Positions 51,083-60,043 of a stretch of DNA of 64,000 nucleotides are shown piece after piece. Positions within the stretch are counted from its first letter, which is position 1. Each line of letters begins with the position of its first letter. Both the position numbers and the translations under genes were made by a program. Below the pieces are notes generated by a model. The model searched no databases. It was not told the origin of the DNA and saw only the letters and a program-made list of their open reading frames with translations. The stretch is from Flavobacterium sp. UBA7663 (GTDB taxonomy: Bacteria > Bacteroidota > Bacteroidia > Flavobacteriales > Flavobacteriaceae): assembly GCF_002483315.1 (NCBI RefSeq), contig NZ_DLHR01000024.1, forward strand, positions 43,295 to 107,294, read 5' to 3'.

Positions 51083-51550
51083 ATGAAACAATTCTTTTTA
51101 ATCATAGCAGTATTTGGTTTTTCGATATCTTTCGCTCAAAAATTAGAGTACACAGATGGTAAAATATTTCAAGATGGAGAGCAATTATCTTCATTTGAAA
51201 CCAAGAACCTAATGAAAACCGATTTAAAAGCATTGCATTTATTCAAAAAAGCAAAATCGAAAGAATCCATTGGAGGCTTTATTTTAGGATTAGGAATTGG
51301 AGGAACTGTTGCCGATTTAGTAATGGGATTAACATCAGACGATAAAAAATACCCAACAGTAATTACATATGCCGGTGTTGGATTAATGGCTGTTTCGATC
51401 CCAATTTTATCAGGAAGAAAGAAAATGGTGCAAGAAAGTGTTGATATTTATAATGCTGGATTAAAAGAGCAAAATAAAACGTTAGGCGATAATTTTGAAC
51501 TAAATATTGTGAATAATTCTAATGGAGTTGGACTTCGAATTAATTTCTAA
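51083..51550 (+). CDS. Secreted or membrane protein of unknown function
   Basis: 155 residues with a signal peptide (about 1-18, FSISFAQ), a conserved-looking N-terminal part (YTDGKIFQDGEQLSSFETKN), two hydrophobic stretches (GGFILGLGIGGTVADLVMGL and TYAGVGLMAVSIPILSG, about 62-110) and a short C-terminal beta part. Possibly a two-helix membrane protein facing the periplasm. Its stop overlaps the next ATG. Confidence 0.65.
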   Translation: MKQFFLIIAVFGFSISFAQKLEYTDGKIFQDGEQLSSFETKNLMKTDLKALHLFKKAKSKESIGGFILGLGIGGTVADLVMGLTSDDKKYPTVITYAGVGLMAVSIPILSGRKKMVQESVDIYNAGLKEQNKTLGDNFELNIVNNSNGVGLRINF

Positions 51551-51786
51551 TGGCAACTGATAAAAACATATTAGCAAAAGGAGTAAAATATCTTTCAGGT
51601 GCTTTGCCTTTATTATTTCTAGGTCCAGTAATTATAAACAGTGCTTTTAAAAATCAAGAAAGCCCATTATATCCTTATGTTTTAGGATTAGGAATCATAA
51701 TTGCTCTAGCGGCTATGTTTTTAATTTTTAAAGGCATTACTACCTTGGTAAAAAGTATGTTTGATGGAGATAAACAAGGGCAATAA
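51550..51786 (+). CDS. DUF6095-like small membrane protein
   Basis: 78 residues with two membrane helices (about 14-32 and 42-62). Similar in length and pattern to the DUF6095 family of flavobacteria. The ATG overlaps the preceding stop codon. Followed 18 bases later by a lipoprotein gene; a small operon of envelope proteins of unknown function. Confidence 0.7.
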   Translation: MATDKNILAKGVKYLSGALPLLFLGPVIINSAFKNQESPLYPYVLGLGIIIALAAMFLIFKGITTLVKSMFDGDKQGQ

Positions 51787-51804
51787 CAAATTCAAAAATC
51801 AAAT

Positions 51805-52191
51805 ATGAAATTCAAAATACAATATTCTATTTGTAGTTTATTACTACTTACATTGCTAACTTCTTGCTACAATCAAGAACGCAATTGTACTGATTTTAAA
51901 ACTGGTAAATTTACATCCGAAACTGAAATTGAAGGTAAAAAATACACCAGTACTTTTGAACGAAACGATTCGATTCAGATAGAAAGCTACGAAGGAAAAA
52001 TAGACACTTTTAAAGTTAGATGGACTAATGATTGCGAATACATTATTCAAAATACGAATCCAAAAAACCGAGAAGAGAAAAAACCAGTTCAAATGAAAAT
52101 TTTGACAACTGACTCAGATTCATACACTTTTGAATATTCTTTTGTTGGCGATTCAAAAAAACAACGCGGCACTGTAACAAAACTGAAGTAA
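51805..52191 (+). CDS. Small lipoprotein of unknown function
   Basis: 128 residues. Lipidated Cys at about 21 (LTSCYNQ). The body is a compact beta domain (TGKFTSETEIEGKKYTSTFE, then VRWTNDCEYIIQNTNPK) with one further Cys pair possible. Related proteins are sometimes labelled topoisomerase IV in flavobacterial annotation, which the sequence does not support. Likely outer membrane. Confidence 0.7.
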   Translation: MKFKIQYSICSLLLLTLLTSCYNQERNCTDFKTGKFTSETEIEGKKYTSTFERNDSIQIESYEGKIDTFKVRWTNDCEYIIQNTNPKNREEKKPVQMKILTTDSDSYTFEYSFVGDSKKQRGTVTKLK

Positions 52192-52224
52192 CCAACGTAA
52201 AACACAATTTAAAACACTAAATAA

Positions 52225-52995
52225 ATGGAAGTTTTCTTAAACCCAGATGCTTGGATAGCACTTTTAACTTTAACCTTCTTGGAAATCATTTTAGGTATCG
52301 ATAACATCATTTTTATTTCGATTGTTACCGGAAAATTACCTCAAGAAAAACGTAAAAGAGCAACCCGAATTGGATTATTCCTAGCTATGTTCATGCGTAT
52401 CGCATTACTTTTCGGAATTACGATTTTAATTGCAATGAAAGCGCCATGGTTTAGCTTTGATTTCGGATGGTTTTCAGCTGATATTACAGGTCAAGCCTTA
52501 ATCTTATTACTAGGAGGTTTGTTTTTAATTTACAAGAGTACCAAAGAAATCCACGAAAAAGTTGACCACAAAGGCGAAGAAGAAAAAGAACTAAAAACTT
52601 CGGCAACCAAATCATTTGGAAGCGTTATTGGTCAAATTTTATTAATCGACATTATTTTCTCTGTAGATAGTATATTAACTGCGGTAGGTATGACCAACGG
52701 CATTGAAGGTGCATTAGTAATTATGATTACAGCAGTAGTAATTTCTGTGGGAGTTATGATGCTATTTGCAGTTCCTGTTGGGAATTTCGTAAATGCAAAT
52801 CCTTCGATTCAAATACTAGGTTTAGCCTTCTTAATCTTAATTGGATTCATGCTAATTACAGAAAGTATGCACTTATCACACGCTGAATTAGCAGGACAAC
52901 ATGTAGGCGCTGTTCCAAAAGGCTATTTGTATTTTGCAATTGCTTTCTCGCTAGGAGTTGAATTCATCAATATGAAAATGCGTAAGAAAAATTAA
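52225..52995 (+). CDS. TerC-family membrane protein
   Basis: 256 residues with seven or eight membrane helices. TerC signature residues: FLEIILGIDNIIFISIV in helix 1-2, IGQILLIDIIFSVDSILTAVG in the second half, and LGVEFINMKM at the end. The paired acidic N/D positions suit metal ion (Mn) export or membrane-protein-linked metal handling. Monocistronic, with a strong terminator. Confidence 0.87.
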   Translation: MEVFLNPDAWIALLTLTFLEIILGIDNIIFISIVTGKLPQEKRKRATRIGLFLAMFMRIALLFGITILIAMKAPWFSFDFGWFSADITGQALILLLGGLFLIYKSTKEIHEKVDHKGEEEKELKTSATKSFGSVIGQILLIDIIFSVDSILTAVGMTNGIEGALVIMITAVVISVGVMMLFAVPVGNFVNANPSIQILGLAFLILIGFMLITESMHLSHAELAGQHVGAVPKGYLYFAIAFSLGVEFINMKMRKKN

Positions 52996-53010
52996 TTATA
53001 AAAATATTAC

Positions 53011-53046
53011 ATAAAAATGTCCCGATAATATCGGGACATTTTTATT
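53011..53046. terminator. Bidirectional terminator
   Basis: AAAAATGTCCCGATA / TATCGGGACATTTTT perfect dyad. Shared by the TerC gene (+) and fhs (-). Confidence 0.88.
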
Positions 53047-53061
53047 TATAAAATATATGTA

Positions 53062-54735
53062 TTAAGATAATCCTGTGATCACACCGTTATTATCAATATC
53101 AATTCGTTCTGCATTTGGAACAGCTGGTAAACCTGGCATTCGCATTACTTCACCTAAAAGCGGTACAATAAATCCAGCGCCACTTGCAATTTCAAATTCA
53201 CGAACCGTAATATCAAAATTCGTTGGGCGACCAATTAACTTTTCATTGTCTGAAAAGCTAGCTGGTGTTTTAGCCATACAAACCGAAAAATGACTAAAAC
53301 CTAAATCGTTAATCATTTTTAATTGTGATTTTGATTTTGGAGAAAACTCTACTGAATTCGCTCCATAAATTTCTTTAGCAACTACATTAATTTTATGCTC
53401 AATACTGTCTGAAGGTTGATATAAAGGTTTGTAATTGGCATTTCCTTTATTAATTTCTTCTACCACTTTTTCAGCCACTTCCGCCGAACCTTTTCCTCCA
53501 TGAACAAAAGCTGTGCTTACAATTGCTGTAACTCCTTTAGTAGCACACAATGCTTTCAATTTATCATATTCAGCTTGTGTATCATCTGGGAAAGCATTCA
53601 CACAAACCACTGGATTAATGCCAAATTTTTGAATGTTTTCGATATGCTTTTCTAAATTACAGAAACCTTTTTCAATCGCGCTTACATTTTCAGTTTTGAA
53701 ATCTTCTGCTACTAATCCCGCATGATGTTTAATCGCTCTAATTGTTGCCACTAAAACCACTGCATGAGGTTTTAAACCACTTTGTTCGCATTTTATGTGT
53801 AGAAACTTTTCGGCTCCTAAATCAGCACCAAAACCAGCTTCTGTTACAACGTAATCACCAAGAGATAATCCCATTTTGGTTGCAATTGCTGTGTTAGTTC
53901 CTTGTGCAATACTTGCAAACGGTCCGCCATGTAAAATTGCTGGATTTCCGTCGATGGTTTGTACTAAGTTCGGCTTAATCGCATCTTTTAATAAAGTTGC
54001 CATCGCTCCTACTACATTCAAATCTCTAGCGAAAATAGCTTTTCCTTCTAACGTTTTCCCAACGAATATATTTCCTAAACGGAATTTCAAATCTTCTAAA
54101 TCTTTTGCCAAACATAAAATTGCCATCACTTCCGAAGCAGGCGTAATATTGAAACCATCTTCACGCATGGTTCCATTAGCTTTTGCTCCTACTCCAATAA
54201 TAATCTGACGTAGTGAACGGTCGTTCATGTCCATCACACGTTTCCACGCGATTGATTTTGGGTCGAGATTTAATGAATATTTCGTGTTTTGTAAATTGTT
54301 ATCAATGACTGCAGAAAGTAAATTATTCGCTTTTTCAATTGCCGAAAAATCGCCAGTAAAATGCAAATTAATATCTTCCATCGGCAACACCTGAACATAA
54401 CCGCCACCAGCTGCTCCACCTTTTAAACCGAAAACAGGACCTAATGAAGGCTCGCGTAAAACAGCAATTGCTTTTTTACCGATATAATTCAAACCGTCGG
54501 TTAAACCAATTGACATGGTGGTTTTCCCTTCACCATATTTGGTTGGTGACATGGCAGAAACTAAAATTAGTTTCCCCTTAGGATTTTCTTGTTGTAAGTG
54601 TAAAGGTAATTTGGCTTTGTACTTGCCATAATATTCTAAATCGTCTTCTTCAATATTGATTTTTTTAGCGATTTGTTTTATGTGAGACATCGTTGCATTT
54701 TGAGCAATTTCAATGTCTGATGGAAATGTTGACAT
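53062..54735 (-). CDS. fhs: Formate--tetrahydrofolate ligase
   Basis: 557 residues, normal length. ATP site SPTKYGEGKTTMSIGLTDGL, then REPSLGPVFGLKGGAAGGGY and TFAT-like folate site regions (VAEKVVEEINKGN). Forms 10-formyltetrahydrofolate from formate, ATP and THF in one-carbon metabolism. Transcribed alone. No riboswitch seen in the 75-base leader. Confidence 0.93.
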   Translation of the reverse strand: MSTFPSDIEIAQNATMSHIKQIAKKINIEEDDLEYYGKYKAKLPLHLQQENPKGKLILVSAMSPTKYGEGKTTMSIGLTDGLNYIGKKAIAVLREPSLGPVFGLKGGAAGGGYVQVLPMEDINLHFTGDFSAIEKANNLLSAVIDNNLQNTKYSLNLDPKSIAWKRVMDMNDRSLRQIIIGVGAKANGTMREDGFNITPASEVMAILCLAKDLEDLKFRLGNIFVGKTLEGKAIFARDLNVVGAMATLLKDAIKPNLVQTIDGNPAILHGGPFASIAQGTNTAIATKMGLSLGDYVVTEAGFGADLGAEKFLHIKCEQSGLKPHAVVLVATIRAIKHHAGLVAEDFKTENVSAIEKGFCNLEKHIENIQKFGINPVVCVNAFPDDTQAEYDKLKALCATKGVTAIVSTAFVHGGKGSAEVAEKVVEEINKGNANYKPLYQPSDSIEHKINVVAKEIYGANSVEFSPKSKSQLKMINDLGFSHFSVCMAKTPASFSDNEKLIGRPTNFDITVREFEIASGAGFIVPLLGEVMRMPGLPAVPNAERIDIDNNGVITGLS

Positions 54736-54810
54736 TAGTTGTTGTGTTATGATTTGAGTTTAAAATTAAGTATTTAGTAGTGTAGTTAAAATGACAAATG
54801 TCAATAAAAA

Positions 54811-55749
54811 TCATATTTTATTACTTCCATCATTCATAACAAGTTTTGCAGTTTCATTTGCTAATCCAATTGTCGCTATAGTTCCACTATTAAACTTCAA
54901 AAAATCGTTTTCAATACCATCACTAAAAATAACACCATTATTTGGCATAAGTGATTCTATTACTAAACTATTCTGTCCTTTAAATAAACCTGCAGTTAAT
55001 CCAATTTGTGTTTTTATACTTTGAAAAGGTTCTCTAACCGTAAATATCAAATCATCATCTTTCAATTTTGGACGCTTTAATTTTATATTTTTTTCAAACA
55101 AACCGGCTACTCCATAAGCCATATTGAATACAGAGCTTAGCCATCCCGTTGAACCTGCTTGAGTTGAAATTAATACACCACTTGAAGAATGTTCTTCCGT
55201 TAAATTGTTATATGAAATTTTATATCTAGCTGAAACATGTGAAGATGAACCAATAAACAAATCGTTAAAAGCTAATATTTTTTGTCCATCATTAAGTGAT
55301 GCTTCAGCAAATCGCATTGTTTTATAGTTAAAAGTATTATTTAAAACACTTTCAACTCCGTAAATAAAATTTACCGAATCAAAAGGCAACAAAACACCAT
55401 CATATCTTGAGACATCAGGGTTAACAGCAATCATTGGAACTCCTTTTGAATATTTAGCTGTATTAGCCACAAGACCGTCTTGACCAATAACAACAATTAC
55501 ATTCTTTTCAGAAAAAATATAATTTGGTAAAAAAGTTCTCTCAACCACTTTATTCTTTAGAGTTGTAGCGAGTTGCTTTTGAATTTTTTCTAACGAATGA
55601 TGAAAAACATCATGCTCAACAACATAATCTTCAAAATTTCCACCAAGACGTTCAATGTAAAATTTTGCCTGATCTCTTGTATTAAATCGCTCAATTAATG
55701 TTTCAAGACGTGTTTTATTTTTAACAATGATTGCATATTCTACACTCAT
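54811..55749 (-). CDS. NAD kinase-like protein paired with an SPFH protein
   Basis: 312 residues. The NAD-kinase/diacylglycerol-kinase-type core is visible, with changed motifs: G89-Q-D91-G instead of GGDGT, N162-D163 where NE is usual, and STQAGSTGW (195-203) where TGTGSTAY-like text is usual. The catalytic Asp is kept, so activity is possible but may differ. The N-terminus (1-80) is an additional helical domain. Starts inside the stop codon of the SPFH gene (ATGA). Function unknown; the nucleotide or lipid substrate is open. Confidence 0.75.
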   Translation of the reverse strand: MSVEYAIIVKNKTRLETLIERFNTRDQAKFYIERLGGNFEDYVVEHDVFHHSLEKIQKQLATTLKNKVVERTFLPNYIFSEKNVIVVIGQDGLVANTAKYSKGVPMIAVNPDVSRYDGVLLPFDSVNFIYGVESVLNNTFNYKTMRFAEASLNDGQKILAFNDLFIGSSSHVSARYKISYNNLTEEHSSSGVLISTQAGSTGWLSSVFNMAYGVAGLFEKNIKLKRPKLKDDDLIFTVREPFQSIKTQIGLTAGLFKGQNSLVIESLMPNNGVIFSDGIENDFLKFNSGTIATIGLANETAKLVMNDGSNKI

Positions 55750-56765
55750 TTTTTACTACTCTTGTCGTTCAAAATGGATTCTAATAATTCAGGACTAATA
55801 TTCAAATTACCTATCTTATCCGCATTTTCTGCTAATTGTCTAAATGCTAATGAAATATTGAATTTTGGATCAGGATTATTATTAAGAGCAGTTAATATTT
55901 TCCAATCAATGTCCTTATAAGGTTTCAAAGTTGTGTCGATTACATATCCTTGAGTTTCTGCTTCTTTTTTATCATTTGCAGTTCTTTGCTCAATTAATTG
56001 CTTTCTTTGATTTTCAACTGCTATATCTGCATCAAGTTGCATTTCACGTAATTTTCTATCATTTTCTGCTCTTTGAACCTCCGATTCCATTTTCTTTTCC
56101 TCAATTTGCTTTTGCTTTTCTTCAACCGCAATTTCAGTATTTAATTCAGACTCTTTAATTTTTCTTTCTTGTTCTACAGCAAAATTTCTACGCTCATAAA
56201 TGGCTTGATCTGCTTCTTGCTGAAGTTTTTCTCTAGTTTCTGTCTCCAAAGCTCTGGACATTTCTGGTGAAGCTTGAATAGACAAAATACTAGCACTTAA
56301 TATTTCAATTCCAAGCATATTAATTGCTTGAGAATTTTTCAATCCTTCCAAAATATTAGCTTCAATTTTTTTTGCTGAACGAATAGCGTCTTTTAGAGAA
56401 ATCCCATGTATGAAAGACGCTGTAGCAGTTTGAGCTTCATTTATAATTCTTTGATTCAATTTTTCAATGTCATTTTTCTTGTAGAAACCATCATCTGAAA
56501 CTGTGAAATCTAAATTATCTGATAATGTTTTTGGATTTTCAATTTTATAACTTATTTGTCCTTGAATAGAAACCGATTGGTAATCATTTGTAGTTTCACT
56601 AAAAATGAATGGTAAATCGTTACTTCCCATCGGAATTGCAACAATGGAACTATTTGGAGAAAAATAGAAAAATGAAAGGCCTCGACCTTCTCTTTTTATG
56701 TTTCCATTTACGTAATGAAGAACATAAGTCATCGAATCAAATTTTATATGCTTTATTCCGAACAT
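55746..56765 (-). CDS. SPFH/Band 7 domain protein without a membrane helix
   Basis: 339 residues. SPFH domain (about 5-170, GQISYKIENPKTL...GIEILSASILSI), then a long coiled coil (about 170-275, EREKLQQEADQAIYERRN type) with high E/K/Q content, and a C-terminal DUF-like part (about 280-339). No N-terminal membrane anchor, unlike HflK or FloT. Such proteins assemble into large rings or cages. Overlaps the NAD-kinase-like gene by 4 bases, so the two products very likely act together. Confidence 0.82.
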   Translation of the reverse strand: MFGIKHIKFDSMTYVLHYVNGNIKREGRGLSFFYFSPNSSIVAIPMGSNDLPFIFSETTNDYQSVSIQGQISYKIENPKTLSDNLDFTVSDDGFYKKNDIEKLNQRIINEAQTATASFIHGISLKDAIRSAKKIEANILEGLKNSQAINMLGIEILSASILSIQASPEMSRALETETREKLQQEADQAIYERRNFAVEQERKIKESELNTEIAVEEKQKQIEEKKMESEVQRAENDRKLREMQLDADIAVENQRKQLIEQRTANDKKEAETQGYVIDTTLKPYKDIDWKILTALNNNPDPKFNISLAFRQLAENADKIGNLNISPELLESILNDKSSKK

Positions 56766-56826
56766 TTTATTTATATTTTTTTTAAACCTACAAGGTTATA
56801 AAAAACTTGTAAATTGAGTTTTACTT

Positions 56827-59541
56827 TTATTCTAAAGACAATGTTATCTGTCCGTCGTCATCTAATTCTATGTTGAAATCGGTTATATCCGCGCCTTCAC
56901 TTTCATCAGTAGCTTCTGGTTGCCCTTCAGGTTCTTCCAAAATTTCTTCATAAGGTAATGGATCTAACAAATTGATTTGTTTCAGCTTGTCAGTAGTTAA
57001 TTGGTTACCCAAAGCTTTTATTCCTTTTACCGCAATAAATTGTTCTAAATCAACAATTTGATTTTCTTTTTGAACTCCTTTTACTTTGGCAAAAATGACT
57101 TCAGCAACCGGACGCCAATCAGTAGAAACAATTTCTAATTGGGATTTTTCGTGTTCGGTAATGAAAATTTCCTCTTTATTTTCGTTTTCAACTAAGAAAC
57201 GTTTTACAAAGTATCTATCTTTTTCGCCACAGTAATAAATACACGAAACCGGTTTATTTGGATTCCATTTTTCCAACACAATCATATCTTCGTCGAAATG
57301 CGTTGTTAATTCTGGAATAATGGTTTTCAATTTTCCGGATTGGTTCACAATCAACAAACGATCATTTGGACGGAATTCGCCTAACAACTCTCCTCTTCCA
57401 TCTACATTTAAGCGTTGTACCGTATCGTCAAACCAAACTTTTCTTGGTCGTAAAGTCGAAATTCCTTTCTCTTTTAACTCGATTTTTTTGATTGGATATT
57501 TGGTCACCGTATTGCCACGAGAAGCTCTTCCTTTGATTGCAATATCTGAGAAATCTACATCCCATTTCAGTTTTTTCACGCTTCCTACTTGGCGTAATAA
57601 AATCGTAACTACTTCGGCTTCTCCGTTTGGATTGGCTGAGAAATACGATACCATTGAACCTGGTTTTTCTTGTGTTAAATCGTAAAATTTATCACGAGTC
57701 ACACCCGAAACATTGAAACGTTTGATGAAAGTCGAACCGTTTTTACCATCACGATACATCATGTTGTAAATGGTTCGTTTGTCGTTTTTATCAAAAACAG
57801 CGATGTGAATAATGTCTTTTCCAACGAATTTTTTATCATCTACTTTGGAAACCATCATTTTTCCATCGCGAAGGAATACAATTACATCGTCGATATCTGA
57901 ACAATCAGCAACGTATTCATCTTTCTTTAAACCGGTTCCGAAGAAACCTTCTTCTTTGTTCACATATAGTTTTGTATTTCTCAAAACTACTTTCGTAGCT
58001 TCAATATTATCAAAACTTCTTAATTCGGTTTGACGTTCGCGCCCTTTTCCGTATTTATCTTTTAGTTTTTGGAAGAAATCAATTGTATAATCAATAATAT
58101 GGTCTAAATGATACTTCACTTGTTCCATTTCGGCTTCCAATTTCGAAATCACTTCATCCGCTTTATCCGAGTCGAAACGTGTAATACGAATCATTGGAAT
58201 TTGCGTCAATTTTTGCAAATCATCGTCGTTAATTTCACGAACAAATGATTTTAAAAACGGCTCAAATCGGTCATACATATATTTGTACAACGATTCTCTG
58301 TCGGAATACAATTTGAAGTCAATATACATTTCTTCACGAATGAAAATCTTTTCTAACGTTGAGAAATGCCATTTATTTTCTAATTCGTCCAACTGAATTT
58401 CCAATTCGCGTTTGAGCAAATCAACTGTTCTATTGGTCGAAATTTTCAACATATCAGAAACCCCAATAAACAACGGTTTATGATTTGCAATCACACAGCC
58501 TAAAGGCGCCACCGAAGTTTCGCAAGCTGTGAATGCATACAACGCATCAATAGTTTTATCGGGTGAAACACCAGCTGGTAAATGAATTAAAATTTCAACC
58601 TCAGCAGCCGTATTGTCCTCAATTTTCTTGATTTTGATTTTCCCTTTTTCGTTGGCTTTCAAAATACTATCAATCAACGTAGACGTATTGGTTGAAAACG
58701 GAATTTGGGTAATCACCAACGTTTGTTTGTCTAACTGCCCAATTTTTGCACGCACACGCACACGTCCACCACGTAATCCATCATTATAATTGGAAACATC
58801 AGCAATACCTGCGGTTGGAAAATCAGGAAATAAGGTAAAAGGTTTCCCTTTTAATATTTTGATAGACGAATCTATTAATTCGTTAAAATTGTGTGGCAAC
58901 ACTTTGGTCGATAAACCTACGGCAATACCTTCAGCACCTTGAGCTAACAGCAATGGAAACTTTACTGGAAGATTAATTGGTTCGGCACGACGACCATCAT
59001 ATGACATTCCCCATTCGGTGATTTTTGGCGAATACAACACATCGTGACCAAATTTTGAAATTCGGGCTTCGATGTATCGGGAAGCAGCGGCACTATCTCC
59101 TGTTAAGATATTTCCCCAGTTTCCTTGCATGTCGATGATTAGGTCTTTTTGACCAATTTGCACCATGGCGTCACCAATACTTGCATCTCCGTGAGGGTGA
59201 TACTGCATGGTGTGCCCAACGATATTGGCTACTTTATTGTAACGACCATCATCTAACTCTTTCATGGAGTGCATAATACGACGTTGCACCGGTTTAAAAC
59301 CGTCTTCAATCGCTGGAACTGCACGTTCTAGAATTACATAAGAAGCATAGTCCAAAAACCAATCTTTGTACATTCCTGTAACTTTGGTAATGGTGTCTTC
59401 TGGGTTTTCGTTGTTTTCGTAAAAATGATGTCCCGTTGAAACACGAATATCGTCAAAACCTTCCTCGTTAGTAGAATTGTCTTGATTGTCGAAATTTTCG
59501 TCTTCGTTTGGAATGATGTTATCTTCTTCTTCGTCTTTCAT
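56827..59541 (-). CDS. parC: DNA topoisomerase IV subunit A
   Basis: 904 residues. Breakage-reunion domain with catalytic tyrosine Y156 (AAASRYIEAR) and PHGDASIGDAMVQIG. The C-terminal domain carries beta-propeller blades without a GyrA box (QRRGGKG). An acidic N-terminal extension of about 50 residues and an acidic tail flank the core. Works with ParE, encoded upstream in the same direction, to decatenate chromosomes. Separated from parE by a GxxExxY gene instead of lying next to it. Confidence 0.92.
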   Translation of the reverse strand: MKDEEEDNIIPNEDENFDNQDNSTNEEGFDDIRVSTGHHFYENNENPEDTITKVTGMYKDWFLDYASYVILERAVPAIEDGFKPVQRRIMHSMKELDDGRYNKVANIVGHTMQYHPHGDASIGDAMVQIGQKDLIIDMQGNWGNILTGDSAAASRYIEARISKFGHDVLYSPKITEWGMSYDGRRAEPINLPVKFPLLLAQGAEGIAVGLSTKVLPHNFNELIDSSIKILKGKPFTLFPDFPTAGIADVSNYNDGLRGGRVRVRAKIGQLDKQTLVITQIPFSTNTSTLIDSILKANEKGKIKIKKIEDNTAAEVEILIHLPAGVSPDKTIDALYAFTACETSVAPLGCVIANHKPLFIGVSDMLKISTNRTVDLLKRELEIQLDELENKWHFSTLEKIFIREEMYIDFKLYSDRESLYKYMYDRFEPFLKSFVREINDDDLQKLTQIPMIRITRFDSDKADEVISKLEAEMEQVKYHLDHIIDYTIDFFQKLKDKYGKGRERQTELRSFDNIEATKVVLRNTKLYVNKEEGFFGTGLKKDEYVADCSDIDDVIVFLRDGKMMVSKVDDKKFVGKDIIHIAVFDKNDKRTIYNMMYRDGKNGSTFIKRFNVSGVTRDKFYDLTQEKPGSMVSYFSANPNGEAEVVTILLRQVGSVKKLKWDVDFSDIAIKGRASRGNTVTKYPIKKIELKEKGISTLRPRKVWFDDTVQRLNVDGRGELLGEFRPNDRLLIVNQSGKLKTIIPELTTHFDEDMIVLEKWNPNKPVSCIYYCGEKDRYFVKRFLVENENKEEIFITEHEKSQLEIVSTDWRPVAEVIFAKVKGVQKENQIVDLEQFIAVKGIKALGNQLTTDKLKQINLLDPLPYEEILEEPEGQPEATDESEGADITDFNIELDDDGQITLSLE

Positions 59542-59551
59542 ATTTTTGTAG

Positions 59552-59590
59552 CACTATGTTACTCAAAGTTTTTCACTAAGTTTCACAATG
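59552..59590. repeat. Left flanking repeat of the GxxExxY gene
   Basis: Contains CTCAAAGTTTTTCACTAAGT and TTTCACAATG. Its reverse complement resembles the right flank at 59999-60033 (units of ACTTTGTG / AAACTTTGAG), so the gene is framed by imperfect inverted repeats. Confidence 0.5.
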
Positions 59591-59965
59591 TTATAATATT
59601 AATCTTTTAATTCCGTCTTTTAATGATTTTTTATAAAAATTTAAAAGTAAACCTAATCTACATTCCGAAAGTCTCATATAAGTTAAACATTGCGCTGTAT
59701 GCTCTAATGTAAACTCTTCAACTACTTTCAATTCAACAATAACTTTATTATTTACAATTATATCAACCCTGTAACCACAATCCATTTTAATATCTTCATA
59801 AACAACTGGAAATGCTTTCTCTTGTTTAACTTCTAATCCGCACTTCGTTAATTCATAGGCTAAACATTCTCTATACACTTTTTCCAACAATCCTGAACCT
59901 AACTTTGTATGAACTTTGTAGGCACAATCCAAAATGATTCGGCTAATTTCATTTTCTTCAGTCAT
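59591..59965 (-). CDS. GxxExxY protein
   Basis: 124 residues from the ATG at 59965 (a GTG five codons upstream is possible). The name-giving motif G-x2-E-x2-Y is in GSGLLEKVYRE (about residues 24-34). A PD-(D/E)xK-like set follows: D in YRVDIIVNN and ExK in IVELKVVE. This small family is scattered widely in Bacteroidota in single-gene insertions, function unknown; a nuclease fold is likely. Here it lies between parE and parC, flanked by inverted repeats. Confidence 0.82.
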   Translation of the reverse strand: MTEENEISRIILDCAYKVHTKLGSGLLEKVYRECLAYELTKCGLEVKQEKAFPVVYEDIKMDCGYRVDIIVNNKVIVELKVVEEFTLEHTAQCLTYMRLSECRLGLLLNFYKKSLKDGIKRLIL

Positions 59966-59998
59966 ATCTTTTTCTATCACAATGTTTAATATATCTTG

Positions 59999-60033
59999 GT
60001 GTGACTTTGTGTTAAACTTTGAGAAACTTTGTG
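59999..60033. repeat. Right flanking repeat of the GxxExxY gene
   Basis: Reads GTGTGACTTTGTG, TTAAACTTTGAG and AAACTTTGTG: three near-copies of an 11- to 12-base unit. Mirrors 59552-59590 in inverted sense. Confidence 0.5.
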
Positions 60034-60043
60034 CTCCAAATAA

